From: Streptomyces sp. CNQ-509
Lineage (GTDB): Bacteria; Actinomycetota; Actinomycetes; Streptomycetales; Streptomycetaceae
NCBI RefSeq assembly: GCF_001011035.1
Contig: NZ_CP011492.1
Coordinates: forward strand, 1,116,001 to 1,180,000
Direction: 5' to 3'
Length of the DNA: 64,000 nucleotides
The notes under the pieces were generated by a model. The model was not told the origin of the DNA, ran no database searches, and was given only the letters and a program-made list of their open reading frames with translations. Each line of letters opens with the position of its first letter. Position 1 is the first letter of the stretch. Both the position numbers and the translations under genes were made by a program. Below, in pieces: positions 53,754 to 63,028 of the stretch.

Positions 53754-55307
53754 GTGGAGATGAGGGAGACGGAAGAGTCGCGGGAGTCCGGGGCGGCCCG
53801 GCCGGTGGCCGGGGCAGAGACGTCCTGGGAGCTGTTCCCGGCGCTGCGTACCGCGCCGGAGCGGGTCGCGCTGCGCTTCGGCGGCACCGTCCTGACGTAC
53901 GGCGAGCTGGCCGCGGCGGCGGACGGCGTCGCCCGGCGGCTCGGCGGTGCCCGGCGGGTGGCGGTCTGGGCGACGCCGGAGCCCGCGACGGCGGTGGCGG
54001 TGACGGCGGCGCTGGTGGCGGGCATCGCGGTGGTGCCGCTCAACCCCCGTACCGGGGTGCGGGAACTGGCGCACATCGTGACCGACAGCGAACCGGAGCT
54101 GGTGCTCGCGGCGCCCGGGGCGGAGCTGCCCGAGGCGCTGGCGGGGGTGGCGCGGGTGGACGTGGCCCCCGGGACCCCCGGTTCCGAACCCGGGTCCGCG
54201 ACCCCCCGGCCCGCGCCCGCGCCGCCCGGCCCCGGCACCCCCGGGCTCGTCGTCTACACCTCCGGCACGACCGGGCCGCCCAAGGGCGTCGTCCTGCCGC
54301 AGCGGGCGCTGGCCGCGACCCTCGACGACCTCGCGGAGGTCTGGGGCTGGACCGAACGGGACACGGTCGTGCACGCGCTGCCGCTGTTCCACGTGCACGG
54401 GCTGGTCCTCGGCGTGCTGGGCCCGCTGCGCCGCGGCGGCGCCGTGCACCACGTGGGGCGGTTCGCCCCGGAGACGGTCGCGGCGGCGCTGGCCGCGGGC
54501 GGCACGATGCTGTTCGGGGTGCCGACGATGTACCACCGGCTGGCCGACGCCCTCGACGCCGAACCGGCGGCCGCCCCCGGGGCACCGTCCGGTACGTCCC
54601 TGGCCGCCGCCCTCGCGGGTGCCCGGCTGCTGGTCTCCGGCTCCGCCGCGCTGCCGGTCGCCGACCACCGCCGGCTGACCGCCGCGACCGGCCGCCGGGT
54701 CGTGGAGCGCTACGGCATGACGGAGACGCTGATGAACACCAGCGTCAGCCCCGGCGACCCGGACGCCACCGGCAGCGTCGGCGTGCCCCTGCCGTCCGTC
54801 GCCGCCCGGCTCGTCGACGACGCGGGGGCCGAACTCACCGCGTACGACGGGGAGACGGTCGGCGAGATCGAGGTCCGCGGCCCGAGCCTCTTCACCGGCT
54901 ACCTCAACCGCCCCGAGGCGACGGCGGCGGCGTTCCGCGACGGCTGGTTCCGCACCGGCGACATGGCCGTACGGGACGCGGCCGGCCGCTTCCGCATCGT
55001 CGGCCGCCGCGCCACCGACCTCATCAAGTCCGGCGGCTACAAGATCGGCGCCGGGGAGATCGAGAACGCGCTGCTCGAGCACCCGGCCGTCGCCGAGGCG
55101 GCGGTCACCGCCGAGCCCGACCCGGACCTGGGCGAGCGCATCGTCGCCTGGGTGGTCCCGGACGGTGCGGCGCCGCCCGCCGCGGAGCTGTCGTCGTACG
55201 TGGCCGACCACCTGGCCCCGCACAAGCGCCCCCGCAAGATCCACTTCCTCGACGCCCTCCCCCGCAACGACATGGGCAAGGTCCTCAAGCGCGCCCTGGG
55301 CGGCTGA
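53754..55307 (+). CDS. Acyl-CoA synthetase (AMP-forming; malonyl-CoA synthetase-like)
   Basis: A 517-residue ANL-superfamily ligase. The AMP-binding P-loop is VVYTSGTTGPPKGVV (near 165), ERYGMTETLMNTSVSPGD is near 318, WFRTGDMAV near 400 and the C-terminal lysine motif in PRNDMGKVLKRAL. LFHVHGLVLGVLGPLRRGG and SVGVPLP are like MatB malonate/methylmalonate ligases. It makes acyl-CoA from acid, ATP and CoA. GTG 53754 follows GGGGGAGGAAGG; ATG 53760 is possible. It is monocistronic between copA and the mutasome genes. Confidence 0.87.
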   Translation: MEMRETEESRESGAARPVAGAETSWELFPALRTAPERVALRFGGTVLTYGELAAAADGVARRLGGARRVAVWATPEPATAVAVTAALVAGIAVVPLNPRTGVRELAHIVTDSEPELVLAAPGAELPEALAGVARVDVAPGTPGSEPGSATPRPAPAPPGPGTPGLVVYTSGTTGPPKGVVLPQRALAATLDDLAEVWGWTERDTVVHALPLFHVHGLVLGVLGPLRRGGAVHHVGRFAPETVAAALAAGGTMLFGVPTMYHRLADALDAEPAAAPGAPSGTSLAAALAGARLLVSGSAALPVADHRRLTAATGRRVVERYGMTETLMNTSVSPGDPDATGSVGVPLPSVAARLVDDAGAELTAYDGETVGEIEVRGPSLFTGYLNRPEATAAAFRDGWFRTGDMAVRDAAGRFRIVGRRATDLIKSGGYKIGAGEIENALLEHPAVAEAAVTAEPDPDLGERIVAWVVPDGAAPPAAELSSYVADHLAPHKRPRKIHFLDALPRNDMGKVLKRALGG

Positions 55308-55316
55308 CCGCGCCCG

Positions 55317-56339
55317 TCAACTGCCCCGCCCCCGCTCCTTCCACCCCGCCGCCGGCGGCTCCGCCGCCAGGGTCGCGGGCCTGACGGCCTCGGGGCCGAA
55401 GCGCCTGCGGGCCCGGTCCGCGGCCGCCTCGGCGCGGCGGGCGCGGACGTCGCCGGGGTCCAGCGAGAGCTGCCGGTACGCGCCGGCCGCCGGCAGCAGG
55501 TGGTCGGCGCTGAGCGCGTACGCCCGTACCCGGGCCCGCTGCAGCCCGAGGGCGGCCAGCAGGCCGAGGGCGGTGGCGGCGAGTACGGGCGAGTGGTCGG
55601 TGGGTTCGGCGATGGCCCGGGTCCGCGTGGTGGAGCTGCGGTCGGCGTACCTCACCACGAGGGTGACCCGGCCGGCGACCTGCCCCTCCCCGCGCAGCCG
55701 CTGGCCGATCCGCTCGGCGAGCCCCAGGACGGCCCTGTGGTGCCGTACGGGATCGAGGCAGTCGGCGTCCAGCACCAGCTCCGCCGACAGGGACGCCGCC
55801 GGTTCCGCGGGGGTGACCGGGCGCGGGTCGTAGCCGCGGGCGCGGTCGCCGAGCAGGCGGGCCTGGTTGACGCCGAGGAGCCGCTGCAGGGTCACCGCGG
55901 GCAGGTCGGCGATCTGCCCGACGGTGTGCAGGCCGTACCGGCCGAGCTTCTCCGCGGTCGCGCGGCCGACCCCGGGCAGGGCGGCGACCGGGCGCGGGTA
56001 CAGCCACTCCGCCGCCCGCCCCGTGGGCACGGTGGTGGTCTCCCCGGGCGCGGACGCGTCGGCCGCCATGGCCGCGAGCATGCGGTTGCCCGCGAGTCCG
56101 GCGCTGCTGTCGATGCCGTAGAGGGCCTTCAGCCTCATCTTCACGAGCTGGACCGCGTCGTAGGCCGACAGGTCGAAGTACCGGAGCGCGGACGTCAGAT
56201 CGAGCTGGACGGCGTTCGGCGGCATCTCCTGGACGTGGGGCGTGACGCCGCCCATCAGCTCGACGATGTCCGCGTACTGCTCCTCGCTCGGCGAGGCGTG
56301 CAGATGGAGGTGCGCGATGTGCCGTCGGCGGGCGGTCAT
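55317..56339 (-). CDS. Catalytically incomplete Y-family polymerase (ImuB-like mutasome subunit)
   Basis: A 340-residue Y-family protein missing much of the palm. It begins RHIAHLHLHASPSEEQYADI in place of the DMDAFFA metal-binding motif, and no SxDE motif follows. It keeps the thumb helix-hairpin-helix VAALPGVGRATAEKLGRYGL (near 115) and the little-finger domain. This matches ImuB-like proteins, which lack activity and link DnaE2 to the beta clamp. Its ATG overlaps the dnaE2 stop. A clear clamp-binding QLSLD-like peptide occurs near the end (YRQLSLDPGD). Confidence 0.8.
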   Translation of the reverse strand: MTARRRHIAHLHLHASPSEEQYADIVELMGGVTPHVQEMPPNAVQLDLTSALRYFDLSAYDAVQLVKMRLKALYGIDSSAGLAGNRMLAAMAADASAPGETTTVPTGRAAEWLYPRPVAALPGVGRATAEKLGRYGLHTVGQIADLPAVTLQRLLGVNQARLLGDRARGYDPRPVTPAEPAASLSAELVLDADCLDPVRHHRAVLGLAERIGQRLRGEGQVAGRVTLVVRYADRSSTTRTRAIAEPTDHSPVLAATALGLLAALGLQRARVRAYALSADHLLPAAGAYRQLSLDPGDVRARRAEAAADRARRRFGPEAVRPATLAAEPPAAGWKERGRGS

Positions 56340-59300
56340 CCCGCGCTCCCCGGGCTGCGGTGGCCGAGCTTCTTCAGGTCGGCCGACCGGCTGCCGGCGG
56401 GCTGCAGGTCGGCGTACGGGTGCAGGCGGGCGCCCGCGGTGCCGTCGGTCAGGGCGCGGCCCGGCTGGGCGGGCGTCGGGTGCGGCCGGTCCTCACCCAG
56501 GAGGGCGAGCGCGGCCTCGGGTCCGTCGTCGCGGCGGGCGGCGGCGATCCGGTCCAGGTCCCAGGCCATGGTGCCGACGACGGTGCGGCGGGTGCCGCGC
56601 ACCTGGACCGTGCCGCGGACCAGCAGCAGGCCGCTGTGGAAGACGGTGTGCGCGCAGGCCGGGTGGGAGTCCTCGAAGAACGCCAGGTCGACCAGGCCGG
56701 AGCCGTCCTCCAGCGTGACGAAGATGATGCGCTTGCCGCTGGCGATCGGCGGGGTCTGGGTGGAGGCCCGCACGCCGGCGACGAGCACCTGCTGCCCGGG
56801 GCGCAGGCCGGCGAGGTGGGCCGCGTCGGTCGCGCCGATCTCGCGCAGCAGCCGGTGGTGGTGTTCCATCAGGTGCTTGGAGACGTCGATGCCGAGGGTG
56901 TCGAGTTCGGCGCTCAGGGTCTCGCGGCCGGTCATCTCCGGCAGTCCGCTCGGCTCCGTGCCGCCGACCGCGTCCGTGCCGAGGGGCAGTTGGCCGTCGG
57001 CCGCGAAGCGGGCCCGGGACTGCCGGTGCAGCTCGTCGATCTGGAGGAGGAGGTCGCGGCGGGTGGAGCGGCCGTCATCGGGACCGCCGAGGCCGTCGAG
57101 GGCGCCGATCCGGGCCAGGCGCTCGGCGACCGGCCTGCTGGGCCGGGCCCGCTGCCAGAAGTCCGACAGCGACGCGTAGGGCTGCCCCTCCTCGATCCGT
57201 ACGCCCTCGTCCTCGCTGATGCCGTGCACCGCGGCCAGCGCGAGCCGCACCCCCCACCGGTCCGTGTCGGTCTTCTCCACGGTGTGCTTCACCTTGGAAC
57301 GGTTGACGTCGACGGGCAGGAGGGGGACACCGCGCCGGCGGGCGTCGGAGACGAGGACGCGCTTGGGCCACATGCCGGGGTCGTGTTCGAGGAGGCCGGC
57401 CAGCAGGAACGCCGGATAGTGCGCCTTGAGCCAGGCGCTCTGCAGCGCGGGGACGGCGAAGGCGACCGCGTGGGCCCGGCAGAAGCCGTAGGCGCCGAAG
57501 GCCGCGACGGTCTTCCAGACCTCGTCCCGTACGGCCGTGGTGTAGCCGCGCGCCCGCGCCCGCCGGTGGAACCAGTCCCTGATCCGGGGCAGCCGGTCCT
57601 CGTCCCCGAGCGCGCGCCGGGCGATCTCCCCCAGGGCCCGGTCGCATCCGGTCATCACCCGGAAGGTCTCGATGATCTGCTCGTGCCAGATGGTCACGCC
57701 GTACGTGTCGGAGAGCACCGGTTCGAGGTCCGGATGGGCGTACTCGGGTGCGCCGCCGTGGCGGGCGGCGACGTAGCGCTCGGGCATGCCGCCGGCGACA
57801 GGGCCCGGGCGGAAGAGGCTGATGTCCGCGATGACGTCCTGCGGGTCGCGGGGCTTGAGCCGGGAGAGCAGGTCCTGCTGGCCGGGGGACTCGAGCTGGA
57901 ACAGGCCCAGGGTCTCGCTGTCCTGGATGAGCTTGAACGCGAAGACGTCGTCGAGCGGCACCTGCCCGGGGTCGTCCAGGTCGATGTGGTCGCCCGTCGC
58001 CTGGGCGATCTCGGCGACGGCGTGGGCCATCGCGGACTGCATGCGTACGCCCAGGACGTCGAGTTTGATGTTGCCGAGGTCCTCGATCTCCTCCTTCGCG
58101 GCCATGGCCATGGGGTAGTCGCCCTGCGGGGTGGGCTGCACCGGCAGCCGGTCCAGGAGGGTGGCGTCGCTGATGACCACGCCGCAGGGGTGCATGGCCA
58201 TGCCGTGGACGAGGGCGTCGAGACCTTCCGCGAGCTCCCACAGCGGGCCGTACCGGTGCGCCTCGGCGGCCAGTTGCCGCAGTTCGGGCAGTTCGGCGAG
58301 GGCGCCGGTGATGTCGGCGGCCCGCAGGTGCGGGAAGCTCTTGGCGATCCGGTCGACGTCGGCGGGCGCGATGCCGAGGGCGAGGCCGGCGTCCCGCAGC
58401 GCCCTGCGGGCCCGGTAGGTCTCGGGCATCGCGGTGACCGCCACCCTTTCCTTGCCGAACCGGTCGAAGATCACGTCGTAGCACTCCAGCCGGCGGGCCG
58501 ACTCCACGTCGATGTCGATGTCGGGCAGCGACGTGCGCCGCACGCTCAGGAAGCGCTCGAACAGCAGCCGGTGGTCGAGGGGGTTGGCCGTGGCGATGTC
58601 CAGGACGTGGCAGACCAGCGAGCCGGCGCCGGAGCCGCGGGCCGCGACCCGGATGCCCTTGGCCCGGATGTCGGCCACGACCTGGCCGACGGCGAGGAAG
58701 TACGAGTCGTAGCGGAGCGTGGAGATCGCTTTCAGCTCCTCATCCAGTCGGGTACGGGCCTCGGGGTCGCGGTCGAGGCCGCGCCGGGCCATGCCTGCCT
58801 CGCACCGCCGGCGCAGCAGCCGCGCGGCGCCGTCCGCCCCGGGCCCGGCGCCGAAGAGCGCCGGCTCCGGGAAGTGCGGCCGCCCCAGCCCGAGGTCCGC
58901 CCCGGGGTCGATCGTGCACGCGGCGGCCGTCGCGGCGGTGTCCGCCATCAGGCGGCGTGCGCGCCGTACGTCCGCTCCCGCGCACTCGGCGACCAGCCGC
59001 GCGACCGCCGCCATCGCCCGCTCGTCCTTGAGCCAGCGCTGCCCGCTGTCCAGCCGGCGCCAGTCGATCGGCCGCAGCAGCCGCGCGGCGTCCAGGACGT
59101 CCGCGAGCCGGTGCTGGCCGGGGTCGGCGTAGCGGACGGCGTTGGAGAGCACGACGGTGGTGCCCGTACGGTCGCCCAGCGCCAGGGTGCGGGCGGCGAG
59201 GCGCAGCGACCCGGGCCCGAGACCCGCGCGCTTGTGGGCGACGGCCTCCAGCCGGAGCCCGGCCCCGAAGACCTCCCGCCACGGCGCCAGCAGCCTCGCC

Positions 59301-59797
59301 GCGACGTCCTCCCGCCCCACCGCCAGCGCCCGCACCGGCTCGGAGAGCGGCCCGAGCAGGGCGACCAGGCCGGGGCCGCCGTGCTCGCGCAGCGCCTGCC
59401 ACGGCACCACCGGCGGGCTGCCGCCGGTCGCACCCGCGTGGGCGGCGGACACGATGCGGCACAGCCGCGCCCACCCCGCCCCGTCCCGCGCGAGCAGCAC
59501 GAACCGCAGCGGCGGCTCGACCACATGGCCACCGCCCCGCGCCGGGGTACGCCGCCGCAGCGCGGGCGGCGGCGGTGCCACGCCCGCCACCGCCAGATCG
59601 ACCCCCAGCACCGGCCTGACCCCGGCCCCGGCGCAGGCCCGTACGAACCGGACGGCACCCGTGACGGTGTCCCGGTCGGTCAGCGCGAGGGCTCCCATGC
59701 CGCGCTCGGCGGCGCGCCGGACGAGGTGTTCGGGATGGGCGGCGCCGTAGCGGGCGGAGTAACCGGACGCGACGTGCACGTGGGCGAAGCCCACCAT
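56336..59797 (-). CDS. dnaE2: Error-prone DNA polymerase III alpha subunit DnaE2 (ImuC)
   Basis: A 1153-residue C-family polymerase. It has an N-terminal PHP domain (HVHVASGYSARYG; TDRDTVTG), the catalytic aspartates in SLPDIDIDVES near 425, FGAYGFCRAHAVAFAVPALQ near 780 and a C-terminal OB fold (QQVLVAGVRASTQTPPIASG). It performs mutagenic translesion synthesis with ImuB. GGAGGTG precedes the start, and a LexA box lies 54-69 bases upstream, so it is SOS-induced. Coupled to the ImuB-like gene. Confidence 0.92.
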   Translation of the reverse strand: MVGFAHVHVASGYSARYGAAHPEHLVRRAAERGMGALALTDRDTVTGAVRFVRACAGAGVRPVLGVDLAVAGVAPPPPALRRRTPARGGGHVVEPPLRFVLLARDGAGWARLCRIVSAAHAGATGGSPPVVPWQALREHGGPGLVALLGPLSEPVRALAVGREDVAARLLAPWREVFGAGLRLEAVAHKRAGLGPGSLRLAARTLALGDRTGTTVVLSNAVRYADPGQHRLADVLDAARLLRPIDWRRLDSGQRWLKDERAMAAVARLVAECAGADVRRARRLMADTAATAAACTIDPGADLGLGRPHFPEPALFGAGPGADGAARLLRRRCEAGMARRGLDRDPEARTRLDEELKAISTLRYDSYFLAVGQVVADIRAKGIRVAARGSGAGSLVCHVLDIATANPLDHRLLFERFLSVRRTSLPDIDIDVESARRLECYDVIFDRFGKERVAVTAMPETYRARRALRDAGLALGIAPADVDRIAKSFPHLRAADITGALAELPELRQLAAEAHRYGPLWELAEGLDALVHGMAMHPCGVVISDATLLDRLPVQPTPQGDYPMAMAAKEEIEDLGNIKLDVLGVRMQSAMAHAVAEIAQATGDHIDLDDPGQVPLDDVFAFKLIQDSETLGLFQLESPGQQDLLSRLKPRDPQDVIADISLFRPGPVAGGMPERYVAARHGGAPEYAHPDLEPVLSDTYGVTIWHEQIIETFRVMTGCDRALGEIARRALGDEDRLPRIRDWFHRRARARGYTTAVRDEVWKTVAAFGAYGFCRAHAVAFAVPALQSAWLKAHYPAFLLAGLLEHDPGMWPKRVLVSDARRRGVPLLPVDVNRSKVKHTVEKTDTDRWGVRLALAAVHGISEDEGVRIEEGQPYASLSDFWQRARPSRPVAERLARIGALDGLGGPDDGRSTRRDLLLQIDELHRQSRARFAADGQLPLGTDAVGGTEPSGLPEMTGRETLSAELDTLGIDVSKHLMEHHHRLLREIGATDAAHLAGLRPGQQVLVAGVRASTQTPPIASGKRIIFVTLEDGSGLVDLAFFEDSHPACAHTVFHSGLLLVRGTVQVRGTRRTVVGTMAWDLDRIAAARRDDGPEAALALLGEDRPHPTPAQPGRALTDGTAGARLHPYADLQPAGSRSADLKKLGHRSPGSAG

Positions 59798-59850
59798 GCC
59801 GCACCTCCATCACTCCACCCCGTTTCGGACTTTTATCCCGATCAGTTCTC

Positions 59851-59866
59851 TCGTACGTTCGTTCGA
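59851..59866. promoter_or_regulatory. LexA (SOS) box before dnaE2
   Basis: TCGTACGTTCGTTCGA matches the actinobacterial LexA consensus TCGAAC-N4-GTTCGA at 11 of 12 fixed positions, 54 bases before the dnaE2 start. Confidence 0.75.
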
Positions 59867-60069
59867 ATATCCTAGCTCTCCCAAGTCCGCCCGGCGAACG
59901 CTCCGGATCGCGCAATCTCCCAGCTCGGAGGGGCCGCGAAGGTCGCCGGCGCCGCGCTTTCCGCCATCTCCGCGGCAGGGCGGGCCAGTTGGGCGCACAC
60001 GGGCCCGCACATGAGATGCGTCACTCGCCCGGCGCGGCCACCGCCCCGCCTCCATCCGGCGACATCCTG
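59867..60069. other. Gene-free spacer between dnaE2 and the hexosaminidase dre sites
   Basis: No open frame with homology, hairpin or repeat that I can support occurs here. It separates the divergent SOS and chitin-type promoters. Confidence 0.4.
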
Positions 60070-60085
60070 ATTGGACTAGACCAAT
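60070..60085. promoter_or_regulatory. DasR dre site 1
   Basis: ATTGGACTAGACCAAT is a palindrome close to the dre consensus built on TGGTCTAGACCA. GlcNAc-6-phosphate or GlcN-6-phosphate normally releases DasR. Confidence 0.7.
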
Positions 60086-60137
60086 AAGAACGTTTCAAGC
60101 TTCCCTTGCCCCCCTCTCACCAGGGGTTTTCGATTTA

Positions 60138-60182
60138 ATTGGTGTAGACCTCTTGACCCTTGAGTGCGCGCGCACCTACGTT
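60138..60182 (+). promoter_or_regulatory. DasR dre site 2 and promoter of the hexosaminidase
   Basis: ATTGGTGTAGACCTCT (60138-60153) is a second dre-like sequence, abutting TTGACC (60153-60158) and TACGTT (60177-60182), which are spaced 18 bases as -35 and -10 boxes. DasR binding would block the promoter. Confidence 0.65.
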
Positions 60183-60286
60183 CCGGTCGATCCCCCCGCC
60201 CCCGGACCCCACAGCCGGCCGCCCGTGCACCGCCATGCCAAGGACCGACCGCTGCCCACCCGCCCACCCATCTCCGGGAGTAGACG

Positions 60287-62644
60287 ATGTCCGCACCGTC
60301 CGAAGAGCAGACCGTCCGCCGCAGAACCGTCCTCGCCGCCGCCGGGTCCGCCGCCCTCGTCGCGGCCTCCGCCACCCCGGCCCTGTCCGCACCGGCACCC
60401 GCGGCCGCCCCGGCCGCCGCCGACGGACCTGCCGCCGACGCCGCCTGGCCCGACCCCGCGCGCGACGTCGCCAGGGACGGCACCGCGACCGCGTCCAGCG
60501 TCTACGACCGCGACCCGGCGAGGTTCGCCGCCGCGCACGTCAACGACGGCGACCTGAGCACCCGGTGGGGCTCCAACTCGCCCGAGAACGGCTATCCCGA
60601 CCCCAGCCGCGAATGGGTGCAGATCGAACTCGCCGAGCCGAGCCCGGTGCACCACGTGGTGATCCACTGGGAGACCGCGCGCGCCGCGCACTACCAGATC
60701 CACGTCTCCGACGACGGCGAGACCTGGCGTACCGCCCGCGACGTCCCCGACGCCCCGGGCGGCCGGGAAGTCCTCGAACTCGGCCTCACCACCGCCGTCC
60801 GCTACGTGCGCATGCAGGGCGTCGCCGTGGCCACCGGCTGGGGCTACTCGATCTTCGCCATGGAGGTCTGGAACGGCCCGCGCCCGGGCGTCGGCCTCCC
60901 CGCGGGCCGGGTGATCCCGGTCCCGGTCGCGCAGACCTCGCAGCCGGACGCCCGCCCCTTCGTGCTGGACCGCCGCAGCCGGATCGTCGCCGCCGACCCG
61001 AAGGCCCGGGCCGTGGCCGGGCTCCTCGCCGGCTACCTGCGCCCGGCGACCGGCTACCCGCTGCCCGTGGTCACCGGCCCGGCCCGGGACGGCGACATCA
61101 CGCTGCTGCTCGGCCGTGCCCACGCCCCGTCCCGGGCGCGGCTGGCCGTCGCCGAGGGCTACACCCTGGCCGCCGGCGAGCGCGGAGTGCGGATCGCGGC
61201 GGCGACCCCGCACGGACTGCTCAACGGCGTGCAGACGCTCCGGCAACTGCTGCCCCCGTGGATCGAGAGCGACACGGCAGGGCCCGGCCCGTGGACCGTC
61301 GAGGCGACCGAGATCCGCGACCACCCCCGGTTCGCGCACCGCGGCCTGATGATCGATCCGGCCCGCAACTTCCTGGAGGTCCGCGAGGTCAGGGAACTCA
61401 TCGACGGACTCGTCCAGTCCAAGGGGAACGTGCTGCACTGGCACCTCACCGACGACCAGGGCTGGCGGGTCGAGATCGACTCCTGGCCCCGGCTCACCGA
61501 GGTCGGCGGCGGGATGTCCATGCCCGGCGGGCGGACCGGCTTCTACACCAAGGACCAGATCCGGGACGTCGTACGGTACGCCGCGGAGCGGCACGTGCAG
61601 GTCATCCCCGAGATCGAGATGCCCTCGCACACGACGGCGGCCAGGACCGCGTACCCGCAGCTGAGCGGCGCCGGCGGCTACCTGGCGGATCTGGAGACCA
61701 CCTACGCGTTCGTCGACGACGTGCTCCGCGAGGTCGCCGCGCTCTTCCCCTCCCGGTACGTCCACCTGGGCGCCGACGAGTCGGACATGCCGCACGACCA
61801 GTACGTACGGTTCCTGCGCCGGGTCGAGGGCATCGCCCGCGGCCACGGGAAGACCATGATCGGCTGGTCGCCGAGCTGCGGGGTCGGCCTGGACACCGAG
61901 ACGGTCCACCACTACTGGCAGGACCAGAGCCGGGAGATGTCACGGGAGTGGTTCGACCCGCGCCGCCCGGTGCTGCTCTCCCCGACCCAGCAGACGTACC
62001 TGGACTACCCCTACCCGACGTACGACACCCGGCGCGCGTACTCGTGGAACCCGTCCGACCTCACCGACGGCTGGACGGGCGCCAAGGTGCAGCGCGACTA
62101 CGGGCTCAACAACGAGGACATCATCGGCATCGAGGCGCCGATCTGGGGCGAGCGGATGCTGCGCGGCCTGCCCGACGTGCAGTACCAGGTGTTCCCGAGG
62201 CTCCCGGCGATCCTGGAGAAGGCGTGGTCCCCCGCCGAGGTCACCGAGGACGCCGAGGGCGTGGTGGCCAGGACCGGAGTGCAGGGCGCGCGCTGGCTCT
62301 TCGCCGGCCGGAACTTCTGGGCGGACCCGGGGGTGCGCTGGGAGCCCGCGGCCGTCGGCGCCGATCTGCGCGCCGACCGGGACGGCACCGTGAGCGGCGC
62401 GGTGGCGCGGCTGGCGCTGCCGGGGGTGGCGCCGGCCGGGGTCACGGCGACGGTCGAGTGGGGCGACGGCACCACGGGCCCGGCCACGGTCACGGGCGAC
62501 GCCCCGGGCGACCGCCAGATCAACGGCGTCTACCGTATCGAGGCCGGCCACCGCTATGCCCGCCGCGGCACCTACCGGGGCACCGTCCACCTCACCACCC
62601 CGACCGGCAGGACGACCGCCCGCTTCACCGCCACCCACGGCTGA
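60287..62644 (+). CDS. Secreted GH20 beta-N-acetylhexosaminidase with F5/8-type (CBM32) domain
   Basis: A 785-residue exported glycosidase. It has a Tat-like signal (VRRRTVLAAAGSAALV) and an F5/8C carbohydrate-binding module at 50-200 (NDGDLSTRWGSNSPENGYPD, DDGETWRTARDVPDAPG). The GH20 N-domain is near 215-345. A GH20 catalytic barrel from RGLMIDPARNFL (350) has the catalytic Asp-Glu in VHLGADESDMP (near 490). A C-terminal PKD-like beta domain includes EWGDGTTGPATV. It removes terminal GlcNAc or GalNAc. Two dre sites put it under DasR. Confidence 0.93.
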   Translation: MSAPSEEQTVRRRTVLAAAGSAALVAASATPALSAPAPAAAPAAADGPAADAAWPDPARDVARDGTATASSVYDRDPARFAAAHVNDGDLSTRWGSNSPENGYPDPSREWVQIELAEPSPVHHVVIHWETARAAHYQIHVSDDGETWRTARDVPDAPGGREVLELGLTTAVRYVRMQGVAVATGWGYSIFAMEVWNGPRPGVGLPAGRVIPVPVAQTSQPDARPFVLDRRSRIVAADPKARAVAGLLAGYLRPATGYPLPVVTGPARDGDITLLLGRAHAPSRARLAVAEGYTLAAGERGVRIAAATPHGLLNGVQTLRQLLPPWIESDTAGPGPWTVEATEIRDHPRFAHRGLMIDPARNFLEVREVRELIDGLVQSKGNVLHWHLTDDQGWRVEIDSWPRLTEVGGGMSMPGGRTGFYTKDQIRDVVRYAAERHVQVIPEIEMPSHTTAARTAYPQLSGAGGYLADLETTYAFVDDVLREVAALFPSRYVHLGADESDMPHDQYVRFLRRVEGIARGHGKTMIGWSPSCGVGLDTETVHHYWQDQSREMSREWFDPRRPVLLSPTQQTYLDYPYPTYDTRRAYSWNPSDLTDGWTGAKVQRDYGLNNEDIIGIEAPIWGERMLRGLPDVQYQVFPRLPAILEKAWSPAEVTEDAEGVVARTGVQGARWLFAGRNFWADPGVRWEPAAVGADLRADRDGTVSGAVARLALPGVAPAGVTATVEWGDGTTGPATVTGDAPGDRQINGVYRIEAGHRYARRGTYRGTVHLTTPTGRTTARFTATHG

Positions 62645-62657
62645 CGCCGCCCCCCGG

Positions 62658-62689
62658 GTCCGCCGGCGCCCAGCGGGGCGCCGGCGGAC
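62658..62689. terminator. Perfect hairpin terminator after the hexosaminidase
   Basis: GTCCGCCGGCGCC pairs at 13 of 13 bases with GGCGCCGGCGGAC across a six-base loop, 14 bases after the stop codon. It also lies at the broken end of the ADP-ribosylglycohydrolase remnant. Confidence 0.7.
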
Positions 62690-62691
62690 CG

Positions 62692-62965
62692 TGCCGCGGT
62701 GCATGTCGTCGGCGTACGCGGCCGCCAGGCGCAGCGCGAGACGGTCCTGGTCGACGGCACCGCCGCCCTCGGCGAGTTCGCGTACGAGAACGAGCGCCTG
62801 AGCGGTGTCGTCGCTCCACCGCCACACCTCTTCCCGGGGCAGCGTCCGCGCCTCCAGGGCCGCCGGTCCCTCCCGGCGCAGGATGCCGAACCAGCGGTCA
62901 CCGAAGGCGTCACGGAAGGCGAGCCCGTGCAGCGAATCCAGCACGGGGGCAGGCAGGTTGGTCAC
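62692..62965 (-). pseudogene. Truncated ADP-ribosylglycohydrolase (N-terminal fragment)
   Basis: From a GTG at 62965 the frame reads VTNLPAPVLDSLHGLAFRDA, FGDRWFGIL, then WRWSDDTAQALVLVRELAEG and DQDRLALRLAAAYADDMHRG. This is the first third of an ADP-ribosyl-(dinitrogen reductase) hydrolase-type protein, including the first metal-binding W-S-DD-T motif. Homology stops at MHRG, where the hexosaminidase terminator begins; the frame runs on antisense to that gene without meaning. The other two thirds and the C-terminal Asp cluster are missing, so it is a deletion remnant. Confidence 0.7.
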
Positions 62966-63028
62966 CGGGGCAGTATCGCAGCGAGACGTCGCTCCCCCAC
63001 CCGGGTTCTCGGCAGGGCGCGGTCCTCG

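Noticed and set aside
50001-55244. Open frame of over 1700 codons on the - strand running antisense to copA and the acyl-CoA synthetase gene
   Set aside because: Only the part from 51014 to 50001 has a signal peptide and domain structure. The upstream part is His/Arg/Gly/Gln-rich nonsense complementary to real genes, an effect of high third-position GC.
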